DNA of 64,000 nt. Source: CAWBBA01 sp963741625. GTDB lineage: Bacteria > Desulfobacterota > Desulfomonilia > Desulfomonilales > Desulfomonilaceae. Numbering within the stretch: position 1 is the first letter of the stretch; every line of letters starts with the position of its first letter. The translations under genes and the position numbers were made by a program. This document shows, piece after piece, positions 39,157-48,552 of the stretch. Location of the stretch: assembly GCA_963741625.1 (NCBI GenBank), contig CAVUIT010000012.1, forward strand, positions 1,105,641-1,169,640. The letters run 5' to 3'. The notes below the pieces were generated by a model. The model saw only the letters and a list, made by a program, of their open reading frames with translations, made no database searches and was not told the DNA's origin.

Positions 39157-40509
39157 ATGCGTCTAGCCATGTTGTCACCCGTCGCCTGGCGGACCCCTCC
39201 CCGGCACTATGGCCCTTGGGAAAGAGTGGCATCGCTCTTGACCGAAGGGCTTGTTGCCCGAGGCGTCGATGTTACTCTGTTCGCAACGGCCGATTCAGAA
39301 ACCAAAGGCAGGCTCCATTCTATAGTCCCCAGGCCTTATGAGGAAGACAAGAACCTTGATCCCAAGGTGTGGGAGTGTCTCCATGCAAGCGAAATCTTCG
39401 AGAAGGCCGCCGAGTTTGACCTGATTCACAACCATTACGATTTCTTGCCTCTCACTTATTCCGGACTTGTCGATACTCCGGTGGTAACGACAATCCACGG
39501 CTTTTCTTCCCCTAAAATCCTCCCCGTTTACAAAAAATACAACGACAGAGCTTACTACGTGTCTATTAGCAACGCAGATCGGTCGCCCGAGCTTGATTAC
39601 ATTGCCACTGTGTACCATGGAATCGATCTCGAGAACTTTACTCTAAACGAGGGGAACGGGGGATACCTCTTGTTTTTCGGACGCATTCACCCCGACAAAG
39701 GCGCCCGGGAGGCCATCGAAATCGCCAAGATGGCAGAGATGAACCTAATAATCGCCGGCATCATTCAGGATGAAAATTACTTTGAGACTGAGATCGCTCC
39801 ACGGCTGGACGGGGACAGGGTGCGATACATAGGGAGCGTTGGTCCGGCTATGAGAAACAGCCTTCTAGGAGAAGCCTACGCTCTGTTGCATCCCATACAA
39901 TTTGAAGAGCCTTTTGGTTTGTCCGTGGTCGAGAGCAATGCCTGCGGGACTCCGGTGATCGCCTTCCGACTTGGATCCATGCCGGAGATCATTCAAGAGG
40001 GTGTCAATGGGTTCCTCGTTTCCGACGTCTCGCAGGCAGTGGAAGCAGTCGGCAAAATATCGGCACTATCGCGCAAGATGTGCAGAGATGTGGTCGAAGA
40101 GCGGTTTTCCGTGGACCGCATGGTTGAGGCGTACTTGAAAGTGTATACTCAAGTACTCGACGAAACCAAGCGAGATGATCATCGCCCGTGGGGGTATTAC
40201 GAGGTGCTTTCTGACCTGCCGGAGCACAAGGTCAAACGCATCGTGGTGTATCCGGGAAAGAGGCTGAGCCTCCAGCGTCATGGGCATCGTTTCGAGCACT
40301 GGACCGTTGTGAAGGGGACCGCCCTGGTGACTCGCGACTCCGAGGAGATGTTTCTGAAAGCGGGCGAATCTGTGGACATCCCCCTGGGAGCCATTCATAG
40401 GGTATTCAACCCGGGCTCAGAACGGCTGGTTTTCATAGAAGTCCAGATGGGGGACTACTTTGGGGAGGACGACATAGAGCGTCTGGAAGACGACTTCGGA
40501 AGGATGTGA
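39157..40509 (+). CDS. GT4 glycosyltransferase fused to phosphomannose-isomerase type II cupin
   Basis: This 450-residue protein has two parts. Residues 1-335 form a GT4 transferase (PRHYGPWERVASLLTEGLVARG, LLFFGRIHPDKGAREAIEIA, HPIQFEEPFGLSVVESNACGTPVIAF). Residues ~340-450 form a double-stranded beta-helix cupin: RPWGYYEVLSD, VYPGKRLSLQRHGHRFEHW with metal-binding His residues, AGESVDIPLGAIHRVFNPG and FIEVQMGDYFGEDDIER. The cupin is the domain normally found at the C-terminus of bifunctional ManC/AlgA. The guanylyltransferase gene downstream lacks it, so that bifunctional enzyme appears split with one part moved onto a transferase. GGAGG precedes the ATG, and the stop overlaps the next gene (GTGA). 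Confidence 0.85.
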   Translation: MRLAMLSPVAWRTPPRHYGPWERVASLLTEGLVARGVDVTLFATADSETKGRLHSIVPRPYEEDKNLDPKVWECLHASEIFEKAAEFDLIHNHYDFLPLTYSGLVDTPVVTTIHGFSSPKILPVYKKYNDRAYYVSISNADRSPELDYIATVYHGIDLENFTLNEGNGGYLLFFGRIHPDKGAREAIEIAKMAEMNLIIAGIIQDENYFETEIAPRLDGDRVRYIGSVGPAMRNSLLGEAYALLHPIQFEEPFGLSVVESNACGTPVIAFRLGSMPEIIQEGVNGFLVSDVSQAVEAVGKISALSRKMCRDVVEERFSVDRMVEAYLKVYTQVLDETKRDDHRPWGYYEVLSDLPEHKVKRIVVYPGKRLSLQRHGHRFEHWTVVKGTALVTRDSEEMFLKAGESVDIPLGAIHRVFNPGSERLVFIEVQMGDYFGEDDIERLEDDFGRM

Positions 40510-41465
40510 CACCTCCCATGGAGATCTCTGCCAAAAAATCTGTTGTTCAGCGGTTCGAAGGTAATCCTATTCTGACCAAGGCGCAGGTCCCTTATGCCGT
40601 GGAAACCGTGCACAACGCCGGAATGACTAAAGCCAACGGCGAATACATCATGATTTTCAGGTCACACCTTCGAAACGGCCGCTCTATATTGGGCTTGGCG
40701 AGAAGCGAAGATGGGCTTCATTTCGAGGTTGATTCCCGGCCTTTCATGGTTCCGAGCACTCAAGGGATCTTCAGCGAATATGAAGAGTTCGGAATCGAGG
40801 ACCCTAGAATCTGCGCAATAGAAGGGGAATACCTCATTACCTACAGCGCCTATTCCAGACATGGTGTCAGAATCGGCCTTGCCAAGACCGTGGATTTCAG
40901 ATCGGTGAACCGGATTGCGCTGATTACTCAGGCGGATTACAGGAACGTCGTTATTTTTCCTCAAAAATTTCACGGCCGCTTTGTTCGTCTGGACCGTCCC
41001 CATTCGGAAATAAGCCCGTGGTCAATCTGGATTTCATACTCCCCTGACCTCATCCACTGGGGTGATTCCAGAGTAGTGATGAAACCTGTCCCTTACCACT
41101 GGGACCAAATGAAGATCGGTCCGGGAGCCACTCCGTTCCGCACTGACAAAGGATGGCTCCACATCTATCATGGAGTTTTTCAAACCATGGATGGGGCGAT
41201 CTACAGATTGGGAGCGGCTTTACACGATCTCGAAGATCCATCAAAGATACTAGGAGTCGCGGACGAGTGGATCCTTCAACCCGAAGATCCCTGGGAGGTT
41301 ACCGGTTATGTCCATAACGTCGTGTTTAGCTGCGGAGCAATCCCGGAAGACGACGGCACGGTGAAAATCTATTGGGGAGGGGCCGACACGGTAATGTGTG
41401 TAGGCAGTGCCCGGATAAGCGACTTAGTAAATCTCTGCCTGACCAATCCGAGATCAGCCTTCTGA
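40506..41465 (+). CDS. GH130 glycoside phosphorylase/hydrolase, copy 2
   Basis: This intact 319-residue GH130 paralogue has FEGNPILTKAQVPYAVETVHNAG, FGIEDPR with the catalytic Asp about residue 97, TYSAYSRHGVRIGLA, WISYSPDLIHWGDSRVV, MKIGPGATPFRTDKGW, IYHGVFQT and YWGGADTV. The LHRP of copy 1 is LDRP here, and the His pair after it differs, so the two copies probably have different substrates or one leans to hydrolysis. The GTG start overlaps the upstream stop by 4 bases with GGAAGG before it, indicating translational coupling to the GT4-cupin gene. Confidence 0.87.
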   Translation: MTPPMEISAKKSVVQRFEGNPILTKAQVPYAVETVHNAGMTKANGEYIMIFRSHLRNGRSILGLARSEDGLHFEVDSRPFMVPSTQGIFSEYEEFGIEDPRICAIEGEYLITYSAYSRHGVRIGLAKTVDFRSVNRIALITQADYRNVVIFPQKFHGRFVRLDRPHSEISPWSIWISYSPDLIHWGDSRVVMKPVPYHWDQMKIGPGATPFRTDKGWLHIYHGVFQTMDGAIYRLGAALHDLEDPSKILGVADEWILQPEDPWEVTGYVHNVVFSCGAIPEDDGTVKIYWGGADTVMCVGSARISDLVNLCLTNPRSAF

Positions 41466-41610
41466 TCTTGGTTTTGTTCAAAACAAACCGTGCGTGATGG
41501 CTCTGTCCCACCTGAGAAGGACACTGGTAAGGCTTAAAGGCCATTTCGCAGTAATTCCAAGGCTGGCAATTCAGTTCGTATTTCCGGCGGTCCTCTCTCC
41601 AGGGTAGAAC

Positions 41611-41637
41611 TCGTCAAGCGATTTCTGATAATATAAT
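41611..41637 (+). promoter_or_regulatory. Weak promoter candidate before the guanylyltransferase gene
   Basis: A perfect TATAAT (41632-41637) follows a poor TCGTCA hexamer by 15 bases in a 296-bp gap. Only the -10 is convincing. Confidence 0.3.
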
Positions 41638-41761
41638 TTGGGGTGACTTGGGTAGGTGGGACCTGGTCCTGAAATTAGACGAAAAGAGCTCGCCGCGAGT
41701 TTGGTAGCGCTTTAACCCAACTTTCCTAGGAACCACGGCGCTGAGTCTAAAGGATAGAAAC

Positions 41762-42834
41762 ATGCTTTATGGCGTGATTATGGCAGGCGGAAGCGGTACC
41801 CGCTTCTGGCCGGAGAGCAGGAAAATAAGGCCTAAGCAATTATTAAGAATTGCCGACGACCGGACCATGATAAGGGCCACTGTCGAAAGGCTCCTACCGG
41901 AGATCCCGTTTGAGCGAATTATGGTAGTCGCCGGCGTTTCCCACGCTGAGGAGATTAGAGCTGAATTACCGGAATTGGGCGAAAGAATGGTAGTGGCCGA
42001 GCCTCAAGGGCGCAACACGGCCCCCTGCATTGCGCTTGCCGCCTACAGAATTGCCAAAGAAGACCCCGATGCAGTTATGGCCGTTCTCCCGGCGGACCAT
42101 CTGATAGGCAGGGAAGACGAATTCCTAAAAGCCCTGCGAACCGCTGCTGAAGCTGCCTCTACGTCGGACTACCTGATTACCTTTGGAATCGTGCCCAACC
42201 GGCCGGAGACAGGGTACGGGTACATTGAACTTGGGCCGGAAGCTATGAAACTGGGCGACACGAGTGTGTTCGAGGTGAAAGCCTTCGTGGAGAAACCCGA
42301 TAGGTCCAGAGCGGAAACGTATTTGGCGTCCGGCAATTACATGTGGAACAGCGGGATGTTCATCTGGAAGGCATCCGCAATCATCCAGGCTTTCGAGAAG
42401 TTTTGTCCGTCCATCAGCCGAACCATAGGGGCCATTGCACAGGATCTGAATACCCCGCGTGAAACGGACGCTATTAGGGAAGCTTACGAGTGCGTAGAGA
42501 GCATCTCCATTGATTACGCAATAATGGAGAAGGCCGCCAACGTATTGGTACTTCCCATAGATGTGGAATGGAACGATGTCGGTAGCTGGGCATCCCTGCA
42601 TGATGTCTGGGAGAAGGATCACAATCGCAACGCGGTAAAAGGTGCTTTTCTGCGCTGGATGCCGCGGGCTGCGTGGTGTCTTCTCCGCACAAGCTCACGA
42701 CTCTCATAGGCGTGGACGATCTCGTAGTGGTGGACACCCCCGATGCCCTTTTGGTGTGCCGCAAAGACAGGGCCCAGGACGTTAAGGAGCTTCAGGAAGC
42801 ACTTAAGCAGATGGGCTACGACAAGCTTCTCTAG
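41762..42834 (+). CDS. manC: Mannose-1-phosphate guanylyltransferase (GMP domain only; one frameshift)
   Basis: It makes GDP-mannose from mannose-1-phosphate and GTP. The N-terminal signature MAGGSGTRFWPESRKIRPKQ is complete, and EKPDRSRAETYLASGNYMWNSGMFIWK and DVEWNDVGSWASL are the GMP sugar-binding region. One T is missing near 42649: GAFL should continue ALDAAGCVVSSPHKLTTLIG to the stop at 42832-42834, for ~357 residues. There is no C-terminal PMI cupin, unlike AlgA-type enzymes; that domain is fused to the GT4 two genes upstream. It supplies the nucleotide sugar for the transferases of the cluster. Confidence 0.9.
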
Positions 42835-42842
42835 AGGGACCT

Positions 42843-43313
42843 GTGAGACGCCTTATCGGTTCGGTCCTGGTTTTCTTCCTCGCTTTTCCCAATCTCTGCT
42901 TTCCGTGGTCCGGCAAAGTGGTGGGAATCGGTGACGGCGACACCATCCGTGTCATGCACCGGGGACGAGAGACCAAGATTCGGCTATTCGGCATCGACTG
43001 TCCCGAACGTGATCAGGCATTTGGCAACAAGGCCCGCCGCTTCACGTCTCACATGGTTTTTCGAAAGGTCGTTGAGGTTCAAGAGGTTGACAAAGACAGC
43101 TATGGCCGGACAGTAGCCTGGGTCTCTGTGGATGGAAAGTCCCTCAACAAGGAGCTTCTGCGAGCTGGGTTGGCGTGGTGGTATAGGTATTATGCGGAGA
43201 ACGAGCACGAATTGGAAAAGTTGGAGGCGCAAGCCAGAAAAAACAAAATAGGGTTGTGGTCGGTGCCGAATTCAATCCCGCCCTGGGACTTTAGAAGAAG
43301 TGAAAGTCACTGA
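42843..43313 (+). CDS. Thermonuclease-family (staphylococcal nuclease-like) protein
   Basis: This 156-residue protein has an N-terminal signal sequence (RRLIGSVLVFFLAFPNLCFP) and an SNase OB-fold domain: VVGIGDGDTIRV, the active-site Arg and Asp in IRLFGIDCPERDQAFG, KDSYGRTVAWV with Tyr/Arg, and KNKIGLW near the end. It is therefore an exported nuclease with intact catalytic residues. It starts (GTG, AGAGGGA upstream) 8 bp after the guanylyltransferase gene, so it shares the transcript although it has no obvious link to mannosides. Confidence 0.88.
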   Translation: MRRLIGSVLVFFLAFPNLCFPWSGKVVGIGDGDTIRVMHRGRETKIRLFGIDCPERDQAFGNKARRFTSHMVFRKVVEVQEVDKDSYGRTVAWVSVDGKSLNKELLRAGLAWWYRYYAENEHELEKLEAQARKNKIGLWSVPNSIPPWDFRRSESH

Positions 43314-43378
43314 ATACTCTGTTTATGTTCTTGGGTGACATATTATCCTCAGGCAGATTACGGTCCAAGGCAATTTTT

Positions 43379-43438
43379 GGTAGGACCGGCCTCTGTGCCG
43401 GTCATTAGCTCATGGCCGGCAGGGACGCCGGCTCTACC
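43379..43438. repeat. 60-bp palindromic repeat element
   Basis: The outer ends are GGTAG and CTACC. Inside are GACCGGC/GCCGGTC (43384-43403) and GCCGGC-agggac-GCCGGC (43415-43432). The right half matches the repeat at 23633-23657. It is a dispersed REP-like element in the gap between thermonuclease and mqnB. Confidence 0.6.
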
Positions 43439-43511
43439 GATCACTCAAGGGCCGAGGTACCAGACACGTTACCGTATTTGCGAAATGTGGTACTGAGAGA
43501 TCCTGCTTTCG

Positions 43512-44219
43512 ATGGGACGGAGTATGGCTCTGCTTATAGTGGCCGCAGTGGAAAACGAACTCCGGCTCCTTAAAACTCAATTGGATGCTCGTCCATCGGG
43601 ACACGCCGCCGGACATCCTTATGACGTTGCTAAAGCGGGCAGTACGAGTGTTTGCTTGAGTGAAATCGGAGTAGGACTAACTTCCGCAGCCTTAGCCTTA
43701 GGAGCGCTTATCGCGACAATCTCACCATCTGAGATCATCATGGTCGGTTCGGCGGGTTCTTTGCCGGGTTCCGGACTTCAGGCCGGTCAGTTGGCGGTAG
43801 CTTCGTCGGAGGTGCTGTCGGAATTTGGTGTGTGTTCCGAAACGGGGGTTGGCAGCGTGGAAGCCCTCGGCATTACGGGGGTGAGTCAGGAGCTGTCCCT
43901 TGACCAGGAACTTGCCCGCCATTTGGAGGAAGCAGCCCGCGAGAACGTGTCCGTGGGCGTGGGGCGGTTCCTCACGGTAGTCGGCGTTTCCGCGGACCTT
44001 CGGTTGGCTGAGGCCAGGGCAAACAGGTTTGCGGCGCTTGTTGAGAACATGGAAGGCTTTGCGCTGGCGCTTGCCGGCGATAGGTTCCGGATAAAGGTTG
44101 GTGAAATTCGAGGCGTGAGCAATCTTGCGGGGATACGCGATAAGACGACGTGGGACCTTGATTTGGCTAACCAGCAGGCCCAGGCCGCTGTACTGACTTA
44201 TCTGAGGAGGCGGTTTTGA
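43512..44219 (+). CDS. mqnB: Futalosine hydrolase
   Basis: This 235-residue nucleoside-phosphorylase-fold hydrolase removes hypoxanthine from futalosine to give dehypoxanthinyl futalosine. Features are VAAVENELRLLK at the start, SEIGVGLTSAALALG, IMVGSAGSLPGSG, and the purine-site region VENMEGFALAL and IRGVSNLAG with a conserved ENMEGF (Glu) and SN motif. It overlaps mqnD by 4 bases, so the two are co-translated. The presence of a deaminase gene in the facing operon means the pathway passes through futalosine, so MqnB is needed. Confidence 0.88.
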   Translation: MGRSMALLIVAAVENELRLLKTQLDARPSGHAAGHPYDVAKAGSTSVCLSEIGVGLTSAALALGALIATISPSEIIMVGSAGSLPGSGLQAGQLAVASSEVLSEFGVCSETGVGSVEALGITGVSQELSLDQELARHLEEAARENVSVGVGRFLTVVGVSADLRLAEARANRFAALVENMEGFALALAGDRFRIKVGEIRGVSNLAGIRDKTTWDLDLANQQAQAAVLTYLRRRF

Positions 44220-45052
44220 TTCATCTCAACATCGGGTATTCACCCTGCCCGAACGACACGTACACTATGGCGGCTTTGGCTCAAGACAAGGTTGACACGC
44301 CTTTGACTTTCAACCCTCTCCTGGCCGATGTCGAGACCCTTAACCAGTGGGCTTTGGCAGAAAAACTAGAGGTGACAAAACTAAGCTTCATGGCCTTGGG
44401 CATGGTCAGGAACTCGTATGGCTTACTGTATGCCGGCGCGGCCTTGGGCAGCGGCTGTGGGCCGCTGGTGGTAGCTCGGCCCGGCGCAACACTCGCCGGT
44501 TTCGACCGCGGCCTGGTGGCGGCGCCCGGGGATCTTACCACTGCACGCCTCTTGCTGAGTCTTTATCTTGGCAAGTCACCGAGGTTCAAACAGATGGTAT
44601 TCTCGGACATCATGCCTGCTGTGGCCCACGGGGAGGCCGACTTCGGCCTTGTGATTCATGAGGGCAGGTTCACTTTCGCGGAGTACGGATTGGAGGCGCT
44701 GTTGGACCTGGGAAAATGGTGGGAGCAAGAGACGGGCCGTCCTATTCCTCTGGGCGGAATAGCCATCCGGCGGGACCTGGGGTCCGAGGTGGCCGGCATG
44801 GTTGATCAGGCCATCTACAACTCTTTGGTGATGGCCAGGGCAAATCCGGCTGAAGCCATGAAATACGTAATGGCCTACGCTCAGGAGATGGATATGATCG
44901 TGGTCCAGCAACACATCGACCTATATGTGAATTCGTTCAGTTTCAACATCGGAGCCGAGGGGGAGGAAGCGGTGAGGACGCTATTTAGCAAGGCTGAAGA
45001 AGCCGGCCTGCTCCCCGGGTCGTCGCTTCCACTGATGGCCCACGGGTCTTGA
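44216..45052 (+). CDS. mqnD: 1,4-dihydroxy-6-naphthoate synthase
   Basis: This 278-residue MqnA/MqnD-fold enzyme converts cyclic dehypoxanthinyl futalosine to 1,4-dihydroxy-6-naphthoate. Typical parts are IGYSPCPNDTYTMAAL, VTKLSFMALG, LGSGCGPLVVARPG, FGLVIHEGRFTFAEYGL with the catalytic-site His, and LPLGGIAIRRDLG. The TTG start overlaps the mqnB stop and uses GGAGGCGG. The 3' end faces mqnP across 160 bp. Confidence 0.92.
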   Translation: MIHLNIGYSPCPNDTYTMAALAQDKVDTPLTFNPLLADVETLNQWALAEKLEVTKLSFMALGMVRNSYGLLYAGAALGSGCGPLVVARPGATLAGFDRGLVAAPGDLTTARLLLSLYLGKSPRFKQMVFSDIMPAVAHGEADFGLVIHEGRFTFAEYGLEALLDLGKWWEQETGRPIPLGGIAIRRDLGSEVAGMVDQAIYNSLVMARANPAEAMKYVMAYAQEMDMIVVQQHIDLYVNSFSFNIGAEGEEAVRTLFSKAEEAGLLPGSSLPLMAHGS

Positions 45053-45212
45053 GGCCAACGTGTTGACGTGTTCGGATTCGAGAGCGCTTCTTGCCGTCAT
45101 ATTGCCTAAGAACTCTGTTTTGTAACGTCGATGACGCATTCGCACTCCATGCTGTACCGTTCCTGCTGACACATGCCAAGAACACGGGTCACCGAATTTC
45201 AGAAACGGAGTA

Positions 45213-46246
45213 CTATGGCAGCCCAAACCAGACAGCCACGAGCAAGCTAAAGGACACCATGGAATTCACGTTGAAAAACGCGAGGTCCAAGCGGCTTAGA
45301 TCATCGGGATGGAGCAGCTTGTGTTCCCAATACAGTAACCCGCAGGTGACCAGGCTCAAAAGGTAGAACGGCCAATTGAGCCCTGCCAATTTGCCCGCCA
45401 GCATAAACAGGCAGATAGCCGCGATGTGCGGCAAGTCCAGCCAACCGCAGAGCTATGCGGGTTCCGAGCCAAGCCGGTACGGAGTGCAATTTGTGCTTTC
45501 GGTCAAATTCCACGTCCTGGCAGGCATAGATGACGTCAAAGCCTGCAACCCAGAAGAGAACCCCTATTCCCAGGACCACGGGAGTCCACTCTACTTGCCC
45601 CGTGACGGCCAGCCAACCTGCCACTGGAGCCAAACCAAGACATAGTCCCAAGAAGAGGTGGCACAACCAGGTGAAGCGCTTGGAATAAGAATAGGCAAGC
45701 AGAATCGCCAGACGCCACGGGAGACAGCGAGAAACAAACCCAGTTCAAGGCCAGCGCGGCAAGGAAGTAGGTCCCCACCGCTATTACGACCAGGGCCCAG
45801 GCCTGGTACACGTTGATTTGACCCGAAGGGATTTCCCTGTCCGCTGTTCGCGGATTCAGGGCATCCAAGTGGCGATCCGCCAACCGATTGAATGCCATGG
45901 CTGCGGTTCTCGCTCCCGCAAACGCCAGTGCGACCAGCCCCAGGACTTTCAAGCTCGGCATGCCTCTGGCTGCCAAAATCGATCCGGTGAATGCCAGGGG
46001 CAGCGCAAACAACGTGTGTTCGATCTTTACCAAAGAGAGCAAACGTCGGAACATTACTGTTGAAGTTTCGCGATGAGCCGTCACCGCAAAGCCAGGGGCA
46101 GACGATGTGGGGGTCGAGCCGGTGGCAACTGGGGCCTCATTCAAAATGCAAGGAACAGTACAGCTCTTGCCACCTTCGCTGTTAATCAAAGAATCAGTGC
46201 CCAGGTCCTCCGAACCCGGTCTGCTTTCAACTTGACCCGTAGGCAT
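45213..46246 (-). CDS. mqnP: UbiA-family prenyltransferase of the futalosine pathway (two frameshifts)
   Basis: This membrane prenyltransferase attaches the polyprenyl tail to 1,4-dihydroxy-6-naphthoate. The first Asp motif NRLADRHLDALNPRTADRE and the second, DVIYACQDVEFDRKHKLHSVP, are intact, with eight to nine helices around them. Breaks lie near 45715 (VA to LAILLAYSYSKRFTW) and near 45436 (LAGL to PHIAAICLFML). The start is uncertain. The frame allows ATG 46246, four bases after the upstream stop, but homology-like sequence begins at MFRRLLSLVKIEHT (46054), leaving a ~64-residue Ser/Thr-rich lead otherwise. It is last in the mqnE-C-deaminase-A-L-P operon. Confidence 0.85.
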
Positions 46247-46250
46247 ACAA

Positions 46251-47688
46251 TTATCCCAACTTGAGTTTAGTCCATATTGCGTCGATTCTGGACTTTACGT
46301 CTTGGTCCATCTCGATCAGTTCAGGCCACAGTCGAGAGTGGCCTTCATCATGTCCCTTGCGGGTGCAATCAAAGCCTATTTTTGTCCCCAGATGGGGCAG
46401 GGCCGAGGAGTGGTCGAGAGCGTCAACTGGTCCCTTTACCAGGCACATGTCCCGCCCCGGCTCCAGGTTGGCTCCCAGGAAAAATAGCACCTGACCGATG
46501 TCCTGAACATCCACATCATGATCGAAGACCATGATCATCTTGGTAAACATCATTTGACCGAGGCCCCACAATGCGTGCATCACCTTGTGAGCCTGGCCGG
46601 GGTAACTCTTACGAATGGCCACAAAACAGAGATTGTGAAACACCCCCTCCACGGGCAGATTCATGTCCACGATCTCCGGGAGCTGTTTCTTGATAAGAGG
46701 CAGGAAGAGCCTCTCGGTCACCTTACCGAAGAACGCGTCCTCCATCGGGGGCCTTCCCACTATCGTCGCTGGATATATGGGGTCCTTGCGTCGGGTTATA
46801 GCGGTTAGATGAAAAATCGGGTACTGGTCGGCCGGCGAATAAAATCCGGTATGATCTCCGAAAGGTCCTTCCACTCGCGTCTCGCCGGGAACCACATACC
46901 CCTCCAGGACAAACTGGGACTCCGCGGGGACTTCCAGATCGCATGTGACGCACTTGATGACTTCCACACGTTTCTTGCGCAGGAATCCTGCAGAGCATGA
47001 GTTCGTCCATATCCGCGGGTAACGGCGCGATCGCTGTGTACGTAGTGATGGGATCCGGACCGAGAGCAACGGCCACCTGCATGGGTTCCTGGGTCAGTCG
47101 AAAATGCTCTGCCCCGCCCTTGTGAATGTGCCAATGCATGCCGCACGTTTCCGAGTCGTAAATCTGTATGCGGTACATCCCCACATTTCGACGGCCGGTT
47201 CGAGGGTTGCGAGTGATAACCACCGGCAAAGTAATGAATGGGCCGCCGTCTCCAGGCCAGGAAGTCAACACCGGAAGATCTCTCACGTCCAAGCTTTTTG
47301 TCTGGACCACTTCCTGGCAAGGGGCGTCCTTGACTCGCCTCGGAAAAACGCCGGCGAGATCTTTGAGCTTTGGAAGGAGTTTCAGCTTGTCAATAAACCC
47401 TTTTGGCGGCTCCAGGTTGAGAAACTCCTCAAACCTTGAGCCCAAGTCATTCATGCTGCCAACGTCGAATATGGCCTTTATACGATCCAAAGTCCCGTAC
47501 ACGTTGGTCAGGACAGGGTAATTGTACCCGGTTGGGTGCTCGAAGAGCAGAGCAGGCCCCTGCTTCTTGACAACGCGGTCGGTCACCTCCGTGATCTCAA
47601 GATGGGGGCTCACGCTTTCGGAAATACGAGCCAACTGGTGGGTCTCATTTAGAAACTCGACCAGGCTTTGCAAGCTGTCAAAAGCCAT
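46251..47688 (-). CDS. mqnL: UbiD-family menaquinone decarboxylase (one frameshift)
   Basis: This prenyl-FMN-dependent decarboxylase is thought to act on prenylated 1,4-dihydroxy-6-naphthoate. It is about 478 residues after joining. GPALLFEHPTGYNYPVLTN, RNVGMYRIQIYDSETCGMHWHIHKGG and the E-x4-E of EGPFGDHTGFYSPADQYP show the UbiD metal/prenyl-FMN site. An extra base near 46994 breaks DELML from AGFLRKKRVEVIKC. GGAG precedes the ATG, with mqnA just upstream and mqnP just downstream. The context decides the assignment over other UbiD types. A flavin prenyltransferase to make its cofactor is at 54.5 kb. Confidence 0.87.
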
Positions 47689-47709
47689 TTGCGCTCCAGG
47701 GACTGTAGT

Positions 47710-48552
47710 TTAAAGGCGGGCCGTCATTTCCTTGAGGCCGCTAGGCCGGTCCTTCGGCATGCCATAAGTTTGGAGTCGATCTCGTCCATAGCCAAGCAAG
47801 TTCATGAATGTCTTCAAACCTTCCCACATTCCGGGATCAAGGTCATAGACGAGCTTTTCAAAATATGTGTGGAGTGTCGGGCCGTCTAACCCTGTGATAT
47901 GGGAAGCTTCCGCGATCACGCCCTCCCGGTGGGCACTCCCCATGGCGTACGATGTCTGAAGCAAATGATACAGAGCCCTGATTTCTTGAGGATACCTTTC
48001 AACAAACTCGCGGCGCACACACCACAAACCGAAGACAAAATCTTGACCCGTGAAATCCCTCCACGCAAGTCCCAGGTCGTAGTTGAACCCGGCTGTTCCG
48101 CTCTGGGCCGTCCTGAGAGCAGTGTCCCCAATGAGAAGACGTGCTGGGGCGATTCGATCCTGAGCCACCAGATCGACCTCCACCTTCCAGTGCCGTGCCA
48201 ACAAGACCTCCAGAAGTCGTGCGGCCGTGGCGGACGCCGCGGTGACGGCTATAGATCTTCCGTTCAACTCTTCGACCGGCCTGTCCGAGTGCAATATGAC
48301 GCTGCCCACTTCGCCTCGGCAGCCAATGCACAAGTGATCGAGAACCATCCATTCTTCGCCATGCTCAATCGCGGCTACGGAAGAGACCGCGCTGACATCA
48401 AGCTTTCCTTCAGCCAAAAGCCGATTCAACGTGGTGGGGGTTCCCCGATACACTTTTACTTGGCTTCCCAGAGGACTGTGCACCAGACCCCAGTCCACGG
48501 GCAGAGTATTAATGTAGGCCATTCGGCCCAACCGGCCTAGAATCATAACCAC
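47710..48552 (-). CDS. mqnA: Chorismate dehydratase
   Basis: This first enzyme of the futalosine route converts chorismate to 3-enolpyruvyl-benzoate. The 280-residue periplasmic-binding-like fold has GRMAYINTLPVDWGL, DVSAVSSVAAIEHGEEW (substrate Ser residues), GSVILHSDRPVEELNG and LIGDTALR. The GTG at 48552 overlaps the deaminase stop by 10 bases. An ATG two codons later is an equal candidate, and GGAGTGGAG is available to either. It is translationally coupled within the operon. Confidence 0.92.
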   Translation of the reverse strand: MVMILGRLGRMAYINTLPVDWGLVHSPLGSQVKVYRGTPTTLNRLLAEGKLDVSAVSSVAAIEHGEEWMVLDHLCIGCRGEVGSVILHSDRPVEELNGRSIAVTAASATAARLLEVLLARHWKVEVDLVAQDRIAPARLLIGDTALRTAQSGTAGFNYDLGLAWRDFTGQDFVFGLWCVRREFVERYPQEIRALYHLLQTSYAMGSAHREGVIAEASHITGLDGPTLHTYFEKLVYDLDPGMWEGLKTFMNLLGYGRDRLQTYGMPKDRPSGLKEMTARL

